Positions 15,093-29,889 of a stretch of DNA of 64,000 nt are shown here, piece after piece (within the stretch, counting starts at the first letter, position 1; every line of letters starts with the position of its first letter). A program made the position numbers and the translations under genes. A model generated the notes under the pieces. The model had not been told where the DNA came from and ran no database searches. It saw only the letters and a program-made list of their open reading frames with translations. The stretch is from Ptiloglossa arizonensis (Eukaryota > Arthropoda > Insecta > Hymenoptera > Colletidae). The stretch is taken from contig NW_027479476.1 in the NCBI RefSeq assembly GCF_051014685.1, forward strand, positions 1 through 64,000, given 5' to 3'.

Positions 15093-18000
15093 ATAACGTA
15101 TAACGTATAACGTATAACGTATAACGTATAACGTATAACGCATAACGTATAACGTATAACGTATAACGCATAACGTATAACGTATAACGTATAACGTATA
15201 ACGTATAACGTATAACGTATAACGTATAACGTATAACGTATAACGTATAACGTATAACGTATAACGTATAACGCATAACGTATAACGCATAACGTATAAC
15301 GTATAACGTATAACGTATAACGTATAACGTATAACGTATAACGTATAACGTATAACGTATAACGTATAACGTATAACGTATAACGTATAACGTATAACGT
15401 ATAACGTATAACGTATAACGTATAACGTATAACGTATATCGCATAACGTATAACGCATAACGTATAACGCATAACGTATAACGTATAACGTATAACGTAT
15501 AACGTATAACGTATAACGTATAACGCATAACGTATAACGTATAACGTATAACGTATAACGTATAACGTATAACGTATAACGTATAAGGTATAACGTATAA
15601 CGTATAACGTATAACGTATAACGTATAACGTATAACGTATAACGTATATCGCATAACGTATAACGCATAACGTATAACGCATAACCTATAACGTATAACG
15701 TATAACGTATAACGTATAACGTATAACGTATAACGTATAACGTATAACGTATAACGTATAACGTATAACGTATAACGTATAACGTATAACGTATAACGTA
15801 CAACGTATAACGTATAACGTATAACGTATAACGTATTTCCTATAACGCATAACGTATAACGTATAACGTATAACGTATAACGTATAACGTATAACGTATA
15901 ACGTATAACGTATAACGTATAACGTATAACGTATAACGTATAACGTATAACGTATAACGTATAACGTATAACGTATAACGTATAACGTATGTCGTATAAC
16001 GTATAACGTATAACGTATAACGTATAACGTATAACGTATAACGTATAACGTATAATGTATAACGTATAACGTATAACGTATAACGTATAACGTATAACGT
16101 ATAACGTATAACGTATAACGTATAACGTATAACGTATATCCTATAACGCATAACGTATAACGTATAACGTATAACGTATAACGAATAACGTATAACGTAT
16201 AACGTATAACGTATAACGTATAACGTATAACGTATAACGTATAACGTATAACGTATGTCGTATAACGTATAACGTATAACGTATAACGTATAACGTATAA
16301 CGTATAACGTATAATGCATAACGTATAACGTATAACGTATAACGTATAACGTATAACGTATAACGTATAACGTATAACGTATAACGTATAACGTACAACG
16401 TATAACGTATAACGTATAACGTATAACGTATAACGTATAGCGTATAACGTATAACGTATAACGTATAACGTCCAACGTCTAACGTATAACGTATAACGTA
16501 TAAAGTATAACGTACAACGTATAACGTATAACGTATATCCTATAACGCATAACGTATAACGTATAACGTATAACGTATAACGTATAACGTATAACGTATA
16601 ACGTATAACGTATAACGTGTAACGTATAACGTATAACGTATAACGTATAACGTACAACGTATAACGTATAACGTATAACGTATAACATATAACGTATAAC
16701 GTATAACGTATAACGTATAACGTATAACGTATAACGTATAACGTATAACGTATAACGTATAACGTATAACGTATATCGTATAGCGTATAACGTATAACGT
16801 ATAACGTATAACGTATAACGTATAACGTATAACGTATAACGTATAACGTATAACGTATAACGTATAACGTATAACGTATAACGTATAACGTCCAACGTCT
16901 AACGTATAACGTATAACGTATAAAGTATAACGTACAACGTACAACGTATAACGTATAACGTATAACGTATAACGTATAACGTATAACGTATAACGTATAA
17001 CGTATAACGTATAACGTACAATGTTTAACGTATAACGTATAAAGTATAACGTACAACGTATAACGTATAACGTATAACGTACAACGTATAACGTATAACG
17101 TATAACGTATAACGTATAACGTATAAGGTATAACGTATAACGTATAACGTATAACGTATAACGTATAACGTATAACGTATAACGTATATCGCATAACGTA
17201 TAACGCATAACGTATAACGCATAACGTATAACGTATAACGTATAACGTATAACGTATAACGTATAACGTATAACGTATAACGTATAACGTATAACGTATA
17301 ACGTATAACGTATAACGTATAACGTATAACGTATAACGTACAACGTATAACGTATAACGTATAACGTATAACGTATATCCTATAACGCATAACGTATAAC
17401 GTATAACGTATAACGTATAACGTATAACGTATAACGTATAACGTATAACGTATAACGTATAACGTATAACGTATAACGTATAACGTATAACGTATAACGT
17501 ATAACGTATAACGTATGTCGTATAACGTATAACGTATAACGTATAACGTATAACGTATAACGTATAACGTATAACGTATAATGTATAACGTATAACGTAT
17601 AACGTATAACGTACAACGTATAACGTATAACGTATAACGTATAACGTATATCCTATAACGCATAACGTATAACGTATAACGTATAACGTATAACGTATAA
17701 CGTATAACGTATAACGTATAACGTATAACGTATAACGTATAACGTACAACGTATAACGTATAACGTATAACGTATAACGTATAACGTATAGCGTATAACG
17801 TATAACGTATAACGTATAACGTCCAACGTCTAACGTATAACGTATAACGTATAAAGTATAACGTACAACGTATAACGTATAACGTATATCCTATAACGCA
17901 TAACGTATAACGTATAACGTATAACGTATAACGTATAACGTATAACGTATAACGTATAACGTATAACGTATAACGTATAACGTATAACGTATAACGTATA

Positions 18001-18347
18001 TCGTATAGCGTATAACGTATAACGTATAACGTATAACGTCCAACGTATAACGTATAACGTATAATGTATAACGTATAACGTACAACGTATAACGTATAAC
18101 GTATATCCTATAACGCATAACGTATAACGTATAACGTATAACGTATAACGTATAACGTATAACGTATAACGTATAACGTATAACGTATAACGTATAACGT
18201 ATAACGTATAACGTATGTCGTATAACGTATAACCTATAACGTATAACGTATAACGCATAACGTATAACGTATAACGTATAACGCATAACGTATAACGCAT
18301 AACGTATAACGTATAACGTATAACATATAACGTATATCCTATAACGT

Positions 18348-18956
18348 ATATCCTATAACGCATAACGTATAACGCATAACGTATAACGCATAACGTATAA
18401 CGCGTAACGTATAACGCGTAACGTATAACGCATATCGTATAACGTATAACGTATAACGTATAACGTATAACGTATAACGTATGTCGTATAACGTATAACG
18501 TATAACGTATAACGTACAACGTATAACGTATAACGTATAGCGTATAACGTATAACGTATAACGTATAACGTATAACGTATAACGTATAACGTATAACGTA
18601 TAACGTATATCCTATAACGCATAACGTATAACGTATAACGTATAACGCATAACGTATAACGCATAACGTATAACGCATAACGTATAACGCATAACGTATA
18701 ACGTATAACGTATAACGTATAACGTATAACGTATAACGTATGTCGTATAACGTATAACGTATAACGTATAACGTATAACGTATAACGTATAACGTATAAC
18801 GTATAATGTATAACGTATAACGTATAACGTATAACGTATAACGTATAACGTATAACGTATAACGTATAACGTATAACGTATAACGTATAACGTATAACGT
18901 ATAACGTATAACGTACAACGTATAACGTATAACGTATAACGTATAACGTATATCCT
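18348..18956. repeat. Block P copy 2
   Basis: Variant order matches 1,226-1,820, including the ATAACGC-GTAACGT junction, here present twice. First-to-last ATATCCT spacing is 602 bp, two units longer than copy 1. This places domain-1 sequence at the left edge of domain 2. Confidence 0.7.
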
Positions 18957-19614
18957 ATAACGCATAACGTATAACGTATAACGTATAACGTATAACGTAT
19001 AACGTATAACGTATGACGTATAACGTATAACGTATAACGTATAACGTATAACGTATAACGTATAACGTATGTCGTATAACGTATAACGTATAACGTATAA
19101 CGTATAACGTATAACGTATAACGTATAACGTATAACGTATAACGTATAACGTATAACGTATAACGTATAACGTATAACGTATAACGTATAACGTATAACG
19201 TATAACGTATAACGTATAACGTACAACGTATAACGTATAACGTGTAACGTATAACGCATAACGTATAGCGTATAACGTATAACGTATAACGTATAACGTC
19301 CAACGTATAACGTATAACGTATAACGTATAAAGTATTACGTACAACGTATAACGTATAACGTATATCCTATAACGCATAACGTATAACGTATAACGTATA
19401 ACGTATAACGTATAACGTATAACGTATAAAGTATGACGTATAACGTATAACGTATAACGTATAACGTATAACGTATAACGTATAACGTATAACGTATAAC
19501 GTATAACGTATAACGTATAACGTATAACGTATAACGTATAACGTATAACGTATAACGTATAACGTATAACGTATAACGTATAACGTATAACGTATAGCGT
19601 ATAACGTATAACGT

Positions 19615-19656
19615 ATAACGATTAACGTAAAACGTATGACGTATTACATATTACGT
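19615..19656 (+). repeat. M cassette 5
   Basis: Standard form; first of the two in HOR C copy 1. Confidence 0.9.
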
Positions 19657-20363
19657 ATAACGTATAACGTATAACGTATAACGTATAACGTATAACGTAT
19701 AACGTATAACGTATAACGTATAACGTATAACGTATAACGCATAACGTATAACGTATAACGTATAACGTATAACGCATAACGTATAACGTATAACGTATAA
19801 CGTATAACGTATAACGTATAACGTACAACGTTTAACGTATAACGTATAACGTAGAACGTAGAACGTATAACGTATAACGTATAACGTATAACGTATGACG
19901 TATAACTTGTAACGTACAACGTTTAACGTATAATGTATAACGTAGAACGTATAACGTACAACGTATAACGTATAACGTACAACGTATAACGTATAACGTT
20001 TATCCTATAACGCATAACGTATAACGTATAACGTATAACGTATAACGTATAACGTATAACGTATAACGTATAACGTATAACGTATAACGTACTACGTATA
20101 ACGTATAACGTATAACGTATAACGTATAGCGTATAACGTATAACGTATAACGTCTAACGTCCAACGTATAACGTATAACGTATAACGTATAACGTGTAAC
20201 GTATAACGTATAACGTATAACGTATAACGTACAACGTATAACGTATAACGTATAACGTATAACGTATAACGTATAACGTATAACGTATAACGTATAACGT
20301 ATAACGTATAACGTATAACGTATAACGTATAACGTATAACGCATAGCGTATAACATATAACGT

Positions 20364-20405
20364 ATAACGATTAACGTAAAACGTATGACGTATTACATAT
20401 TACGT
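20364..20405 (+). repeat. M cassette 6
   Basis: Standard form, 749 bp after cassette 5. One of the two units between ATAGCGT and M is ATAACAT, a change shared by cassettes 8 and 10. Confidence 0.9.
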
Positions 20406-21028
20406 ATAACGTATAACGTATAACGTATAACGTATAACGTATAACGTATAACGTATAACGTATAACGTATAACGTATAACGTATAACGTATAACGTATAA
20501 CGTATAACGTATAACGCATAACGTATAACGTATAACGTATAACGTATAACGTATAACGTATAACGTACAACGTTTAACGTATAACGTATAACGTATAACG
20601 TAGAACGTATAACGTATAACGTATAACGTATAACGTATAACGTATGACGTATAACGTATAACGTACAACGTTTAACGTATAATGTATAACGTAGAACGTA
20701 TAACGTACAACGTATAACGTATAACGTACAACGTATAACGTGTAACGTATATCCTATAACGCATAACGTATAACGTATAACGTATAACGTATAACGTATA
20801 ACGTATAACGTATAACGTATAACGTATAACGTATGTCGTATAACGTATAACGTATAACGTATAACGTATAACGTAAAACGTATAACGTATAACGTATAAT
20901 GTATAACGTATAACGTATAACGTATAACGTATAACGTATAACGTATAACGTATAACGTATAACGTATAACGTATAACGTATAACGTATAACGTATAACGT
21001 ATAACGTATAACGTACAACGTATAACGT

Positions 21029-21798
21029 ATATCGCATGACGTATAACATATAACGTATAACGTATAGCGTATAACGTATAAAGTATAACGTATAACGTAT
21101 AACGTACAACGTCTAACGTATAACGTATAACGTATAACGTACAACGTATAACGTATAACGTACAACGTATAACGTATAACGTATAACGTATAACGTATAA
21201 CGTATAACGTATGACGTATAACGTATTACGAATAACGTATAACGTATAACGTATAACGTATAACGTATAACGTATAACGTATAACGTATAACGCATAACG
21301 TATAACGTATAACGTATAACGTATAACGTATAACGCATAACGTATAACGTATAACGTATAACGTATAACGTATAACGTATAACGTATAACGTATAACGTA
21401 TAACGTATAACGTATAACGTATAACGTATAACGTATAACGTATAACGTATAACGTATAACGTATAACGTATAACGTATAACGTATAACGTATAACGTATA
21501 ACGTATAACGTATAACGTATAACGTATAACGTATAACGTATAACGTATAACGTATAACGTATAACGTATAACGTATAACGTATAACGTATAACGTATAAC
21601 GTATAACGTATAACGTATAACGTATAACGTATAACGTATAACGTATAACGTATAACGTATAACGTATAACGTATAACGTATAACGTATAGCGTATAACGT
21701 ATAACGTATAACGTATAGCGTATAACGTATAACGTATAACGTATAGCGTATAACGTATAACGTATAACGTATAACGTACAACGTATAACGTCTAACGT
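21029..21798. repeat. Block D copy 1
   Basis: It starts at ATATCGC-ATGACGT and passes ATAACAT, ATAAAGT and ATTACGA (21,225), then ATAACGC (21,330), then 50 perfect units, then spaced ATAGCGT units, ending at CTAACGT. Length is 770 bp. Confidence 0.82.
21337..21686. repeat. Longest perfect tract, 50 units
   Basis: 350 bp of uninterrupted ATAACGT between ATAACGC (21,330) and ATAGCGT (21,687), inside block D copy 1. Confidence 0.9.
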
Positions 21799-22015
21799 AT
21801 AACGTATAACGTATAACGTATAACGTATAACGTATAACGTATAACGTATAACGTATAACGTATAACGTATAACGTATAACGTATGTCGTATAACGTATAA
21901 CCTATAACGTATAACGTATAACGCATAACGTATAACGTATAACGTATAACGCATAACGTATAACGCATAACGTATAACGTATAACGTATAACATATAACG
22001 TATATCCTATAACGT

Positions 22016-22624
22016 ATATCCTATAACGCATAACGTATAACGCATAACGTATAACGCATAACGTATAACGCGTAACGTATAACGCGTAACGTATAACGCA
22101 TATCGTATAACGTATAACGTATAACGTATAACGTATAACGTATAACGTATGTCGTATAACGTATAACGTATAACGTATAACGTACAACGTATAACGTATA
22201 ACGTATAGCGTATAACGTATAACGTATAACGTATAACGTATAACGTATAACGTATAACGTATAACGTATAACGTATATCCTATAACGCATAACGTATAAC
22301 GTATAACGTATAACGCATAACGTATAACGCATAACGTATAACGCATAACGTATAACGCATAACGTATAACGTATAACGTATAACGTATAACGTATAACGT
22401 ATAACGTATGTCGTATAACGTATAACGTATAACGTATAACGTATAACGTATAACGTATAACGTATAACGTATAATGTATAACGTATAACGTATAACGTAT
22501 AACGTATAACGTATAACGTATAACGTATAACGTATAACGTATAACGTATAACGTATAACGTATAACGTATAACGTATAACGTACAACGTATAACGTATAA
22601 CGTATAACGTATAACGTATATCCT
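22016..22624. repeat. Block P copy 3
   Basis: This copy lies 3,668 bp after copy 2 and has the same internal spacing (602 bp between first and last ATATCCT). It belongs to the larger duplication of 18,117-20,727. Confidence 0.75.
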
Positions 22625-23296
22625 ATAACGCATAACGTATAACGTATAACGTATAACGTATAACGTATAACGTATAACGTATGACGTATAACGTATAACG
22701 TATAACGTATAACGTATAACGTATAACGTATAACGTATGTCGTATAACGTATAACGTATAACGTATAACGTATAACGTATAACGTATAACGTATAACGTA
22801 TAACGTATAACGTATAACGTATAACGTATAACGTATAACGTATAACGTATAACGTATAACGTATAACGTATAACGTATAACGTATAACGTATAACGTATA
22901 ACGTACAACGTATAACGTATAACGTGTAACGTATAACGCATAACGTATAGCGTATAACGTATAACGTATAACGTATAACGTCCAACGTATAACGTATAAC
23001 GTATAACGTATAAAGTATTACGTACAACGTATAACGTATAACGTATATCCTATAACGCATAACGTATAACGTATAACGTATAACGTATAACGTATAACGT
23101 ATAACGTATAAAGTATGACGTATAACGTATAACGTATAACGTATAACGTATAACGTATAACGTATAACGTATAACGTATAACGTATAACGTATAACGTAT
23201 AACGTATAACGTATAACGTATAACGTATAACGTATAACGTATAACGTATAACGTATAACGTATAACGTATAACGTATAGCGTATAACGTATAACGT

Positions 23297-23338
23297 ATAA
23301 CGATTAACGTAAAACGTATGACGTATTACATATTACGT
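23297..23338 (+). repeat. M cassette 7
   Basis: First M of HOR C copy 2; standard form. Confidence 0.9.
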
Positions 23339-24045
23339 ATAACGTATAACGTATAACGTATAACGTATAACGTATAACGTATAACGTATAACGTATAACG
23401 TATAACGTATAACGTATAACGCATAACGTATAACGTATAACGTATAACGTATAACGCATAACGTATAACGTATAACGTATAACGTATAACGTATAACGTA
23501 TAACGTACAACGTTTAACGTATAACGTATAACGTAGAACGTAGAACGTATAACGTATAACGTATAACGTATAACGTATGACGTATAACTTGTAACGTACA
23601 ACGTTTAACGTATAATGTATAACGTAGAACGTATAACGTACAACGTATAACGTATAACGTACAACGTATAACGTATAACGTTTATCCTATAACGCATAAC
23701 GTATAACGTATAACGTATAACGTATAACGTATAACGTATAACGTATAACGTATAACGTATAACGTATAACGTACTACGTATAACGTATAACGTATAACGT
23801 ATAACGTATAGCGTATAACGTATAACGTATAACGTCTAACGTCCAACGTATAACGTATAACGTATAACGTATAACGTGTAACGTATAACGTATAACGTAT
23901 AACGTATAACGTACAACGTATAACGTATAACGTATAACGTATAACGTATAACGTATAACGTATAACGTATAACGTATAACGTATAACGTATAACGTATAA
24001 CGTATAACGTATAACGTATAACGCATAGCGTATAACATATAACGT

Positions 24046-24087
24046 ATAACGATTAACGTAAAACGTATGACGTATTACATATTACGT
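24046..24087 (+). repeat. M cassette 8
   Basis: Second M of HOR C copy 2, again 749 bp on, with ATAACAT just upstream. Confidence 0.9.
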
Positions 24088-24871
24088 ATAACGTATAACG
24101 TATAACGTATAACGTATAACGTATAACGTATAACGTATAACGTATAACGTATAACGTATAACGTATAACGTATAACGTATAACGTATAACGTATAACGCA
24201 TAACGTATAACGTATAACGTATAACGTATAACGTATAACGTATAACGTACAACGTTTAACGTATAACGTATAACGTATAACGTAGAACGTATAACGTATA
24301 ACGTATAACGTATAACGTATAACGTATGACGTATAACGTATAACGTACAACGTTTAACGTATAATGTATAACGTAGAACGTATAACGTACAACGTATAAC
24401 GTATAACGTATAACGTATATCCTATAACGCATAACGTATAACGTATAACGTATAACGTATAACGTATAACGTATAACGTATAACGTATAACGTATAACGT
24501 ATAACGTATAACGCATAACGTATAGCGTATAACGTATAACGTATAACGTATAACGTCCAACGTATAACGTATAACGTATAACGTATAAAGTATTACGTAC
24601 AACGTATAACGTATAACGTATATCCTATAACGCATAACGTATAACGTATAACGTATAACGTATAACGTATAACGTATAACGTATAAAGTATGACGTATAA
24701 CGTATAACGTATAACGTATAACGTATAACGTATAACGTATAACGTATAACGTATAACGTATAACGTATAACGTATAACGTATAACGTATAACGTATAACG
24801 TATAACGTATAACGTATAACGTATAACGTATAACGTATAACGTATAACGTATAGCGTATAACGTATAACGT

Positions 24872-24913
24872 ATAACGATTAACGTAAAACGTATGACGTA
24901 TTACATATTACGT
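24872..24913 (+). repeat. M cassette 9
   Basis: First M of HOR C copy 3; standard form. Confidence 0.9.
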
Positions 24914-25620
24914 ATAACGTATAACGTATAACGTATAACGTATAACGTATAACGTATAACGTATAACGTATAACGTATAACGTATAACGTATAACGCATA
25001 ACGTATAACGTATAACGTATAACGTATAACGCATAACGTATAACGTATAACGTATAACGTATAACGTATAACGTATAACGTACAACGTTTAACGTATAAC
25101 GTATAACGTAGAACGTAGAACGTATAACGTATAACGTATAACGTATAACGTATGACGTATAACTTGTAACGTACAACGTTTAACGTATAATGTATAACGT
25201 AGAACGTATAACGTACAACGTATAACGTATAACGTACAACGTATAACGTATAACGTTTATCCTATAACGCATAACGTATAACGTATAACGTATAACGTAT
25301 AACGTATAACGTATAACGTATAACGTATAACGTATAACGTATAACGTACTACGTATAACGTATAACGTATAACGTATAACGTATAGCGTATAACGTATAA
25401 CGTATAACGTCTAACGTCCAACGTATAACGTATAACGTATAACGTATAACGTGTAACGTATAACGTATAACGTATAACGTATAACGTACAACGTATAACG
25501 TATAACGTATAACGTATAACGTATAACGTATAACGTATAACGTATAACGTATAACGTATAACGTATAACGTATAACGTATAACGTATAACGTATAACGCA
25601 TAGCGTATAACATATAACGT

Positions 25621-25662
25621 ATAACGATTAACGTAAAACGTATGACGTATTACATATTACGT
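25621..25662 (+). repeat. M cassette 10
   Basis: Second M of HOR C copy 3, 749 bp on, with ATAACAT just upstream. Confidence 0.9.
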
Positions 25663-26600
25663 ATAACGTATAACGTATAACGTATAACGTATAACGTATA
25701 ACGTATAACGTATAACGTATAACGTATAACGTATAACGTATAACGTATAACGTATAACGTATAACGTATAACGCATAACGTATAACGTATAACGTATAAC
25801 GTATAACGTATAACGTATAACGTACAACGTTTAACGTATAACGTATAACGTATAACGTAGAACGTATAACGTATAACGTATAACGTATAACGTATAACGT
25901 ATGACGTATAACGTATAACGTACAACGTTTAACGTATAATGTATAACGTAGAACGTATAACGTACAACGTATAACGTATAACGTACAACGTATAACGTGT
26001 AACGTATATCCTATAACGCATAACGTATAACGTATAACGTATAACGTATAACGTATAACGTATAACGTATAACGTATAACGTATAACGTATGTCGTATAA
26101 CGTATAACGTATAACGTATAACGTATAACGTAAAACGTATAACGTATAACGTATAATGTATAACGTATAACGTATAACGTATAACGTATAACGTATAACG
26201 TATAACGTATAACGTATAACGTATAACGTATAACGTATAACGTATAACGTATAACGTATAACGTATAACGTACAACGTATAACGTATAACGTATAACGTA
26301 TAACGTATATCCTATAACGCATAACGTATAACGTATAACGTATAACGTATAACGTATAACGTATAACGTATAACGTATAACGTATAACGTATAACGTATA
26401 ACGTATAACGTATAACGTATGTCGTATAACGTATAACGTATAACGTATAACGTATAACGTATAACGTATAACGTATAACGTATAACGTATAACGTATAAC
26501 GTATAACGTATAACGTATAACGTATAACGTATAACGTATAACGTATAACGTATAACGTATAACGTATAACGTACAACGTATAACGTATAACGTATAACGT

Positions 26601-27545
26601 ATAACGCATAACGTATAGCGTATAACGTATAACGTATAACGTATAACGTCCAACGTATAACGTATGACGTATAACGTATAAAGTATAACGTACAACGTAT
26701 AACGTATAACGTATATCCTATAACGCATAACGTATAACGTATAACGTATAACGTATAACGTATAACGTATAACGTATAACGTATAAAGTATGACGTATAA
26801 CGTATAACGTATAACGTATAACGTATAACGTATAACGTATAACGTATAACGTATAACGTATAACGTATAACGTATAACGTATAACGTATAACGTATAACG
26901 TATAACGTATAACGTATAACGTATAACGTATAACGTATAACGTATAACGTATAGCATATAACGTATAACGTATAACGATTAACGTAAAACGTATGACGTA
27001 TTACATATTACGTATAACGTATAACGTATAACGTATAACGTATAACGTATAACGTATAACGTATAACGTATAACGTATAACGTATAACGTATAACGCATA
27101 ACGTATAACGTATAACGTATAACGTATAACGCATAACGTATAACGTATAACGTATAACGTATAACGTATAACGTATAACGTACAACGTTTAACGTATAAC
27201 GTATAACGTAGAACGTATAACGTATAACGTATAACGTATAACGTATGACGTATAACTTATAACGTACAACGTTTAACGTATAATGTATAACGTAGAACGT
27301 ATAACGTACAACGTATAACGTATAACGTACAACGTATAACGTATAACGTATATCCTATAACGCATAACGTATAACGTATAACGTATAACGTATAACGTAT
27401 AACGTATAACGTATAACGCATAACGTATAACGTATAACGTATAACGTATAACGTACTACGTATAACGTATAACGTATAACGTATAACGTATAGCGTATAA
27501 CGTATAACGTATAACGTCTAACGTCCAACGTATAACGTATAACGT
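26601..27545. repeat. HOR C copy 4, partial
   Basis: It starts with the same ATAACGC, perfect unit, ATAGCGT order and holds one M at 26,972 (2,100 bp after that of copy 3). The variant order is followed to CTAACGT-CCAACGT at 27,518-27,531. The second M is missing. Where copies 1 to 3 read TTATCCT before ATAACGC, this copy has ATATCCT. Confidence 0.75.
26972..27013 (+). repeat. M cassette 11
   Basis: Sole M of HOR C copy 4. The upstream ATAGCGT has changed to ATAGCAT. Confidence 0.9.
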
Positions 27546-27566
27546 ACAACGTATAACGTATAACGT

Positions 27567-27629
27567 ACAACGTTTAACGTATACCGTATAACGAATAACG
27601 TATAACGTATATCGCATGACGTATAACAT
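27567..27629 (+). repeat. Cassette K copy 1
   Basis: Nine units in a fixed order: ACAACGT, TTAACGT, ATACCGT, ATAACGA, two perfect units, ATATCGC, ATGACGT and ATAACAT. ATACCGT was seen only in K. This copy overlaps the start of block D copy 2. Confidence 0.8.
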
Positions 27630-28357
27630 ATAACGTATAACGTATAGCGTATAACGTATAAAGTATAACGTATAACGTATAACGTACAACGTCTAACGTA
27701 TAACGTATAACGTATAACGTACAACGTATAACGTATAACGTACAACGTATAACGTATAACGTATAACGTATAACGTATAACGTATAACGTATGACGTATA
27801 ACGTATTACGAATAACGTATAACGTATAACGTATAACGTATAACGTATAACGTATAACGTATAACGTATAACGCATAACGTATAACGTATAACGTATAAC
27901 GTATAACGTATAACGCATAACGTATAACGTATAACGTATAACGTATAACGTATAACGTATAACGTATAACGTATAACGTATAACGTATAACGTATAACGT
28001 ATAACGTATAACGTATAACGTATAACGTATAACGTATAACGTATAACGTATAACGTATAACGTATAACGTATAACGTATAACGTATAACGTATAACGTAT
28101 AACGTATAACGTATAACGTATAACGTATAACGTATAACGTATAACGTATAACGTATAACGTATAACGTATAACGTATAACGTATAACGTATAACGTATAA
28201 CGTATAACGTATAACGTATAACGTATAACGTATAACGTATAACGTATAGCGTATAACGTATAACGTATAACGTATAGCGTATAACGTATAACGTATAACG
28301 TATAGCGTATAACGTATAACGTATAACGTATAACGTACAACGTATAACGTCTAACGT
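27609..28357. repeat. Block D copy 2
   Basis: Variant order matches copy 1 and the ATTACGA to ATAACGC distance is the same 105 bp. The perfect tract has 47 units instead of 50, which accounts for the whole length difference (749 versus 770 bp). Confidence 0.82.
27917..28245. repeat. Perfect tract, 47 units
   Basis: 329 bp between the same flanking variants as the 50-unit tract, in block D copy 2. Confidence 0.9.
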
Positions 28358-28623
28358 ATAACGTATAACGTATAGCGTACAACGTTTAACGTACAACGTA
28401 TAACGTATAACGTATAACGTATAACGTATAACGTATAACGTATAACGTATAGCGTCTAACGTATAACGTATAACGTACAACGTATAACGTACAACGTATA
28501 ACTTATAACGTATAATGTATAACGTATAAAGTATAACGTATAACGTATAACCTATGACGTATAACGTATAACGTATAACGTATAACGTATAACGTATAAC
28601 GTATAACGTATAACGTCTAACGT

Positions 28624-28686
28624 ACAACGTTTAACGTATACCGTATAACGAATAACGTATAACGTATATCGCATGACGTATAACAT
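28624..28686 (+). repeat. Cassette K copy 2
   Basis: Identical in unit order to the copy at 27,567, which lies 1,057 bp (151 units) upstream. Here K is not followed by the long perfect tract of block D. Confidence 0.8.
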
Positions 28687-29162
28687 ATAACGTATAACGT
28701 ATAACGTACAACGTATAACGTATAATGTATATCCTATAACGCATAACGTATAACGTATAACGTATAACGTATAACGTATAACGTATAACGTATAACGTAT
28801 AACGTATAACATATATCGCATGACGTATAACATATAACGTATAACGTATAACGTATAACGTACAACGTATAACGTATAACGTATATCCTATAACGCATAA
28901 CGTATAACGTATAACGTATAACGTATAACGTATAACGAATAACGTATAACGTATAACGTATAACGTATAACGTACAACGTTTAACGTATAACGTATAACG
29001 TATAACGTATAACGTATAACGTATAACGTATAACGTATAACGTATAACGTATAACGTATAACGTATAACGTATAACGTATAACGTATGGCGTATAACGTA
29101 TAACGTATAATGTATAACGTCCAACGTATAACGTATAACGTATAACGTATAACGTATAACGT

Positions 29163-29225
29163 ACAACGTTTAACGTATACCGTATAACGAATAACGTATA
29201 ACGTATATCGCATGACGTATAACAT
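29163..29225 (+). repeat. Cassette K copy 3
   Basis: Same nine-unit order, 539 bp (77 units) after copy 2. The single-base deletion at 29,296 follows 71 bp downstream. Confidence 0.8.
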
Positions 29226-29295
29226 ATAACGTATAACGTATAACGTATAACGTACAACGTATAACGTATAACGTATATCCTATAACGCATAACGT

Positions 29296-29301
29296 TAACG
29301 C
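29296..29301 (+). other. Six-base unit (one-base deletion)
   Basis: TAACGC replaces a seven-base unit; the leading A is missing. Units start at positions equal to 1 modulo 7 before this point and at multiples of 7 after it. Confidence 0.9.
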
Positions 29302-29889
29302 ATAACGTATAACGTATAACGTATAACGTATAACGTATAACGAATAACGTATAACGTATAACGTATAACGTATAACGTACAACGTTTAACGTATAACGTA
29401 TAACGTATAACGTATAACGTATAACGTATAACGTATAACGTATAACGTATAACGTATAACGTACAACGTATAACGTATAACGTATATCCTATAACGCATA
29501 ACGTATAACGTATAACGTATAACGAATAACGTATAACGTATAACGTATAACGTATATCCTATAACGCATAACGTATAACGTATAACGTATATCGTACAAC
29601 GTTCAACGTATAACGTATAATGTATAACGTATAACGTATAACGTATAACGTATAAGGTATAACGTATAACGTATAACGTATAACGTATAACGTATAACGT
29701 ATAACGTATAACGTATAACGTATAACGTACAACGTTTAACGTATAACGTATAACGTATAACGTATAACGTATAACGTATAACGTATAAAGTATAACGTAT
29801 AACGTATAACGTATAACGTATAACGTATAACGAATAACGTATAACGTATAACGTATAACGTACAACGTATAACGTATCACGTATAACGT

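Larger units (their letters stand above)
1..18116. repeat. Domain 1: HOR family I
   Basis: This stretch is marked by recurrent ATGTCGT, ATAACGA, ATAATGC, ACAACGT, ATAGCGT and ATAAAGT units, a CCAACGT-CTAACGT pair, and the pair ATATCCT-ATAACGC. Alternating ATAACGC and ATAACGT units after ATATCGC form another repeated motif (about 4,257; 7,675; 9,837; 11,216). The variant ATTTCCT occurs at 8,065, 10,228, 11,614 and 15,835 and was not seen elsewhere. M cassettes lie at 3,767, 8,156, 9,339 and 15,051. Boundaries are approximate because neighbouring domains share perfect units. Confidence 0.8.
19251..20727. repeat. HOR C copy 1 (~1.5 kb, two M cassettes)
   Basis: The copy begins with ATAACGC, a perfect unit, ATAGCGT, then CCAACGT and ATAAAGT-ATTACGT, then M at 19,615 and 20,364. 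It ends among ACAACGT, TTAACGT, ATAATGT and AGAACGT units. Its match to copy 3 extends right to 21,028 at a constant offset of 5,257 bp. Confidence 0.82.
22933..24409. repeat. HOR C copy 2
   Basis: All anchors are offset 3,682 bp from copy 1 (ATAACGC, ATAAAGT, both M cassettes, ATAATGT). It diverges at 24,410, where copy 1 has ACAACGT and this copy has a perfect unit. Confidence 0.85.
24508..26285. repeat. HOR C copy 3
   Basis: It lies 1,575 bp after copy 2 (ATAACGC 22,933 to 24,508; M 23,297 to 24,872). The right part matches copy 1 further than copy 2 does, including a lone AAAACGT at 26,132 and ATAATGT at 26,153. Copies 1 and 3 are therefore the fuller forms and copy 2 is truncated. Confidence 0.82.
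18117..28357. repeat. Domain 2: ~1.5 kb HOR copies and long perfect tracts
   Basis: The domain opens with domain-1-like sequence (18,348-18,956) and then carries four copies of a ~1.5 kb HOR, each of the first three with two M cassettes exactly 749 bp apart. It also holds two copies of a block with 47 to 50 consecutive perfect units. The segment 18,117-20,727 reappears at 21,799-24,409, offset 3,668 bp on its left and 3,682 bp on its right, so the copies differ by two whole units internally. Confidence 0.8.
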
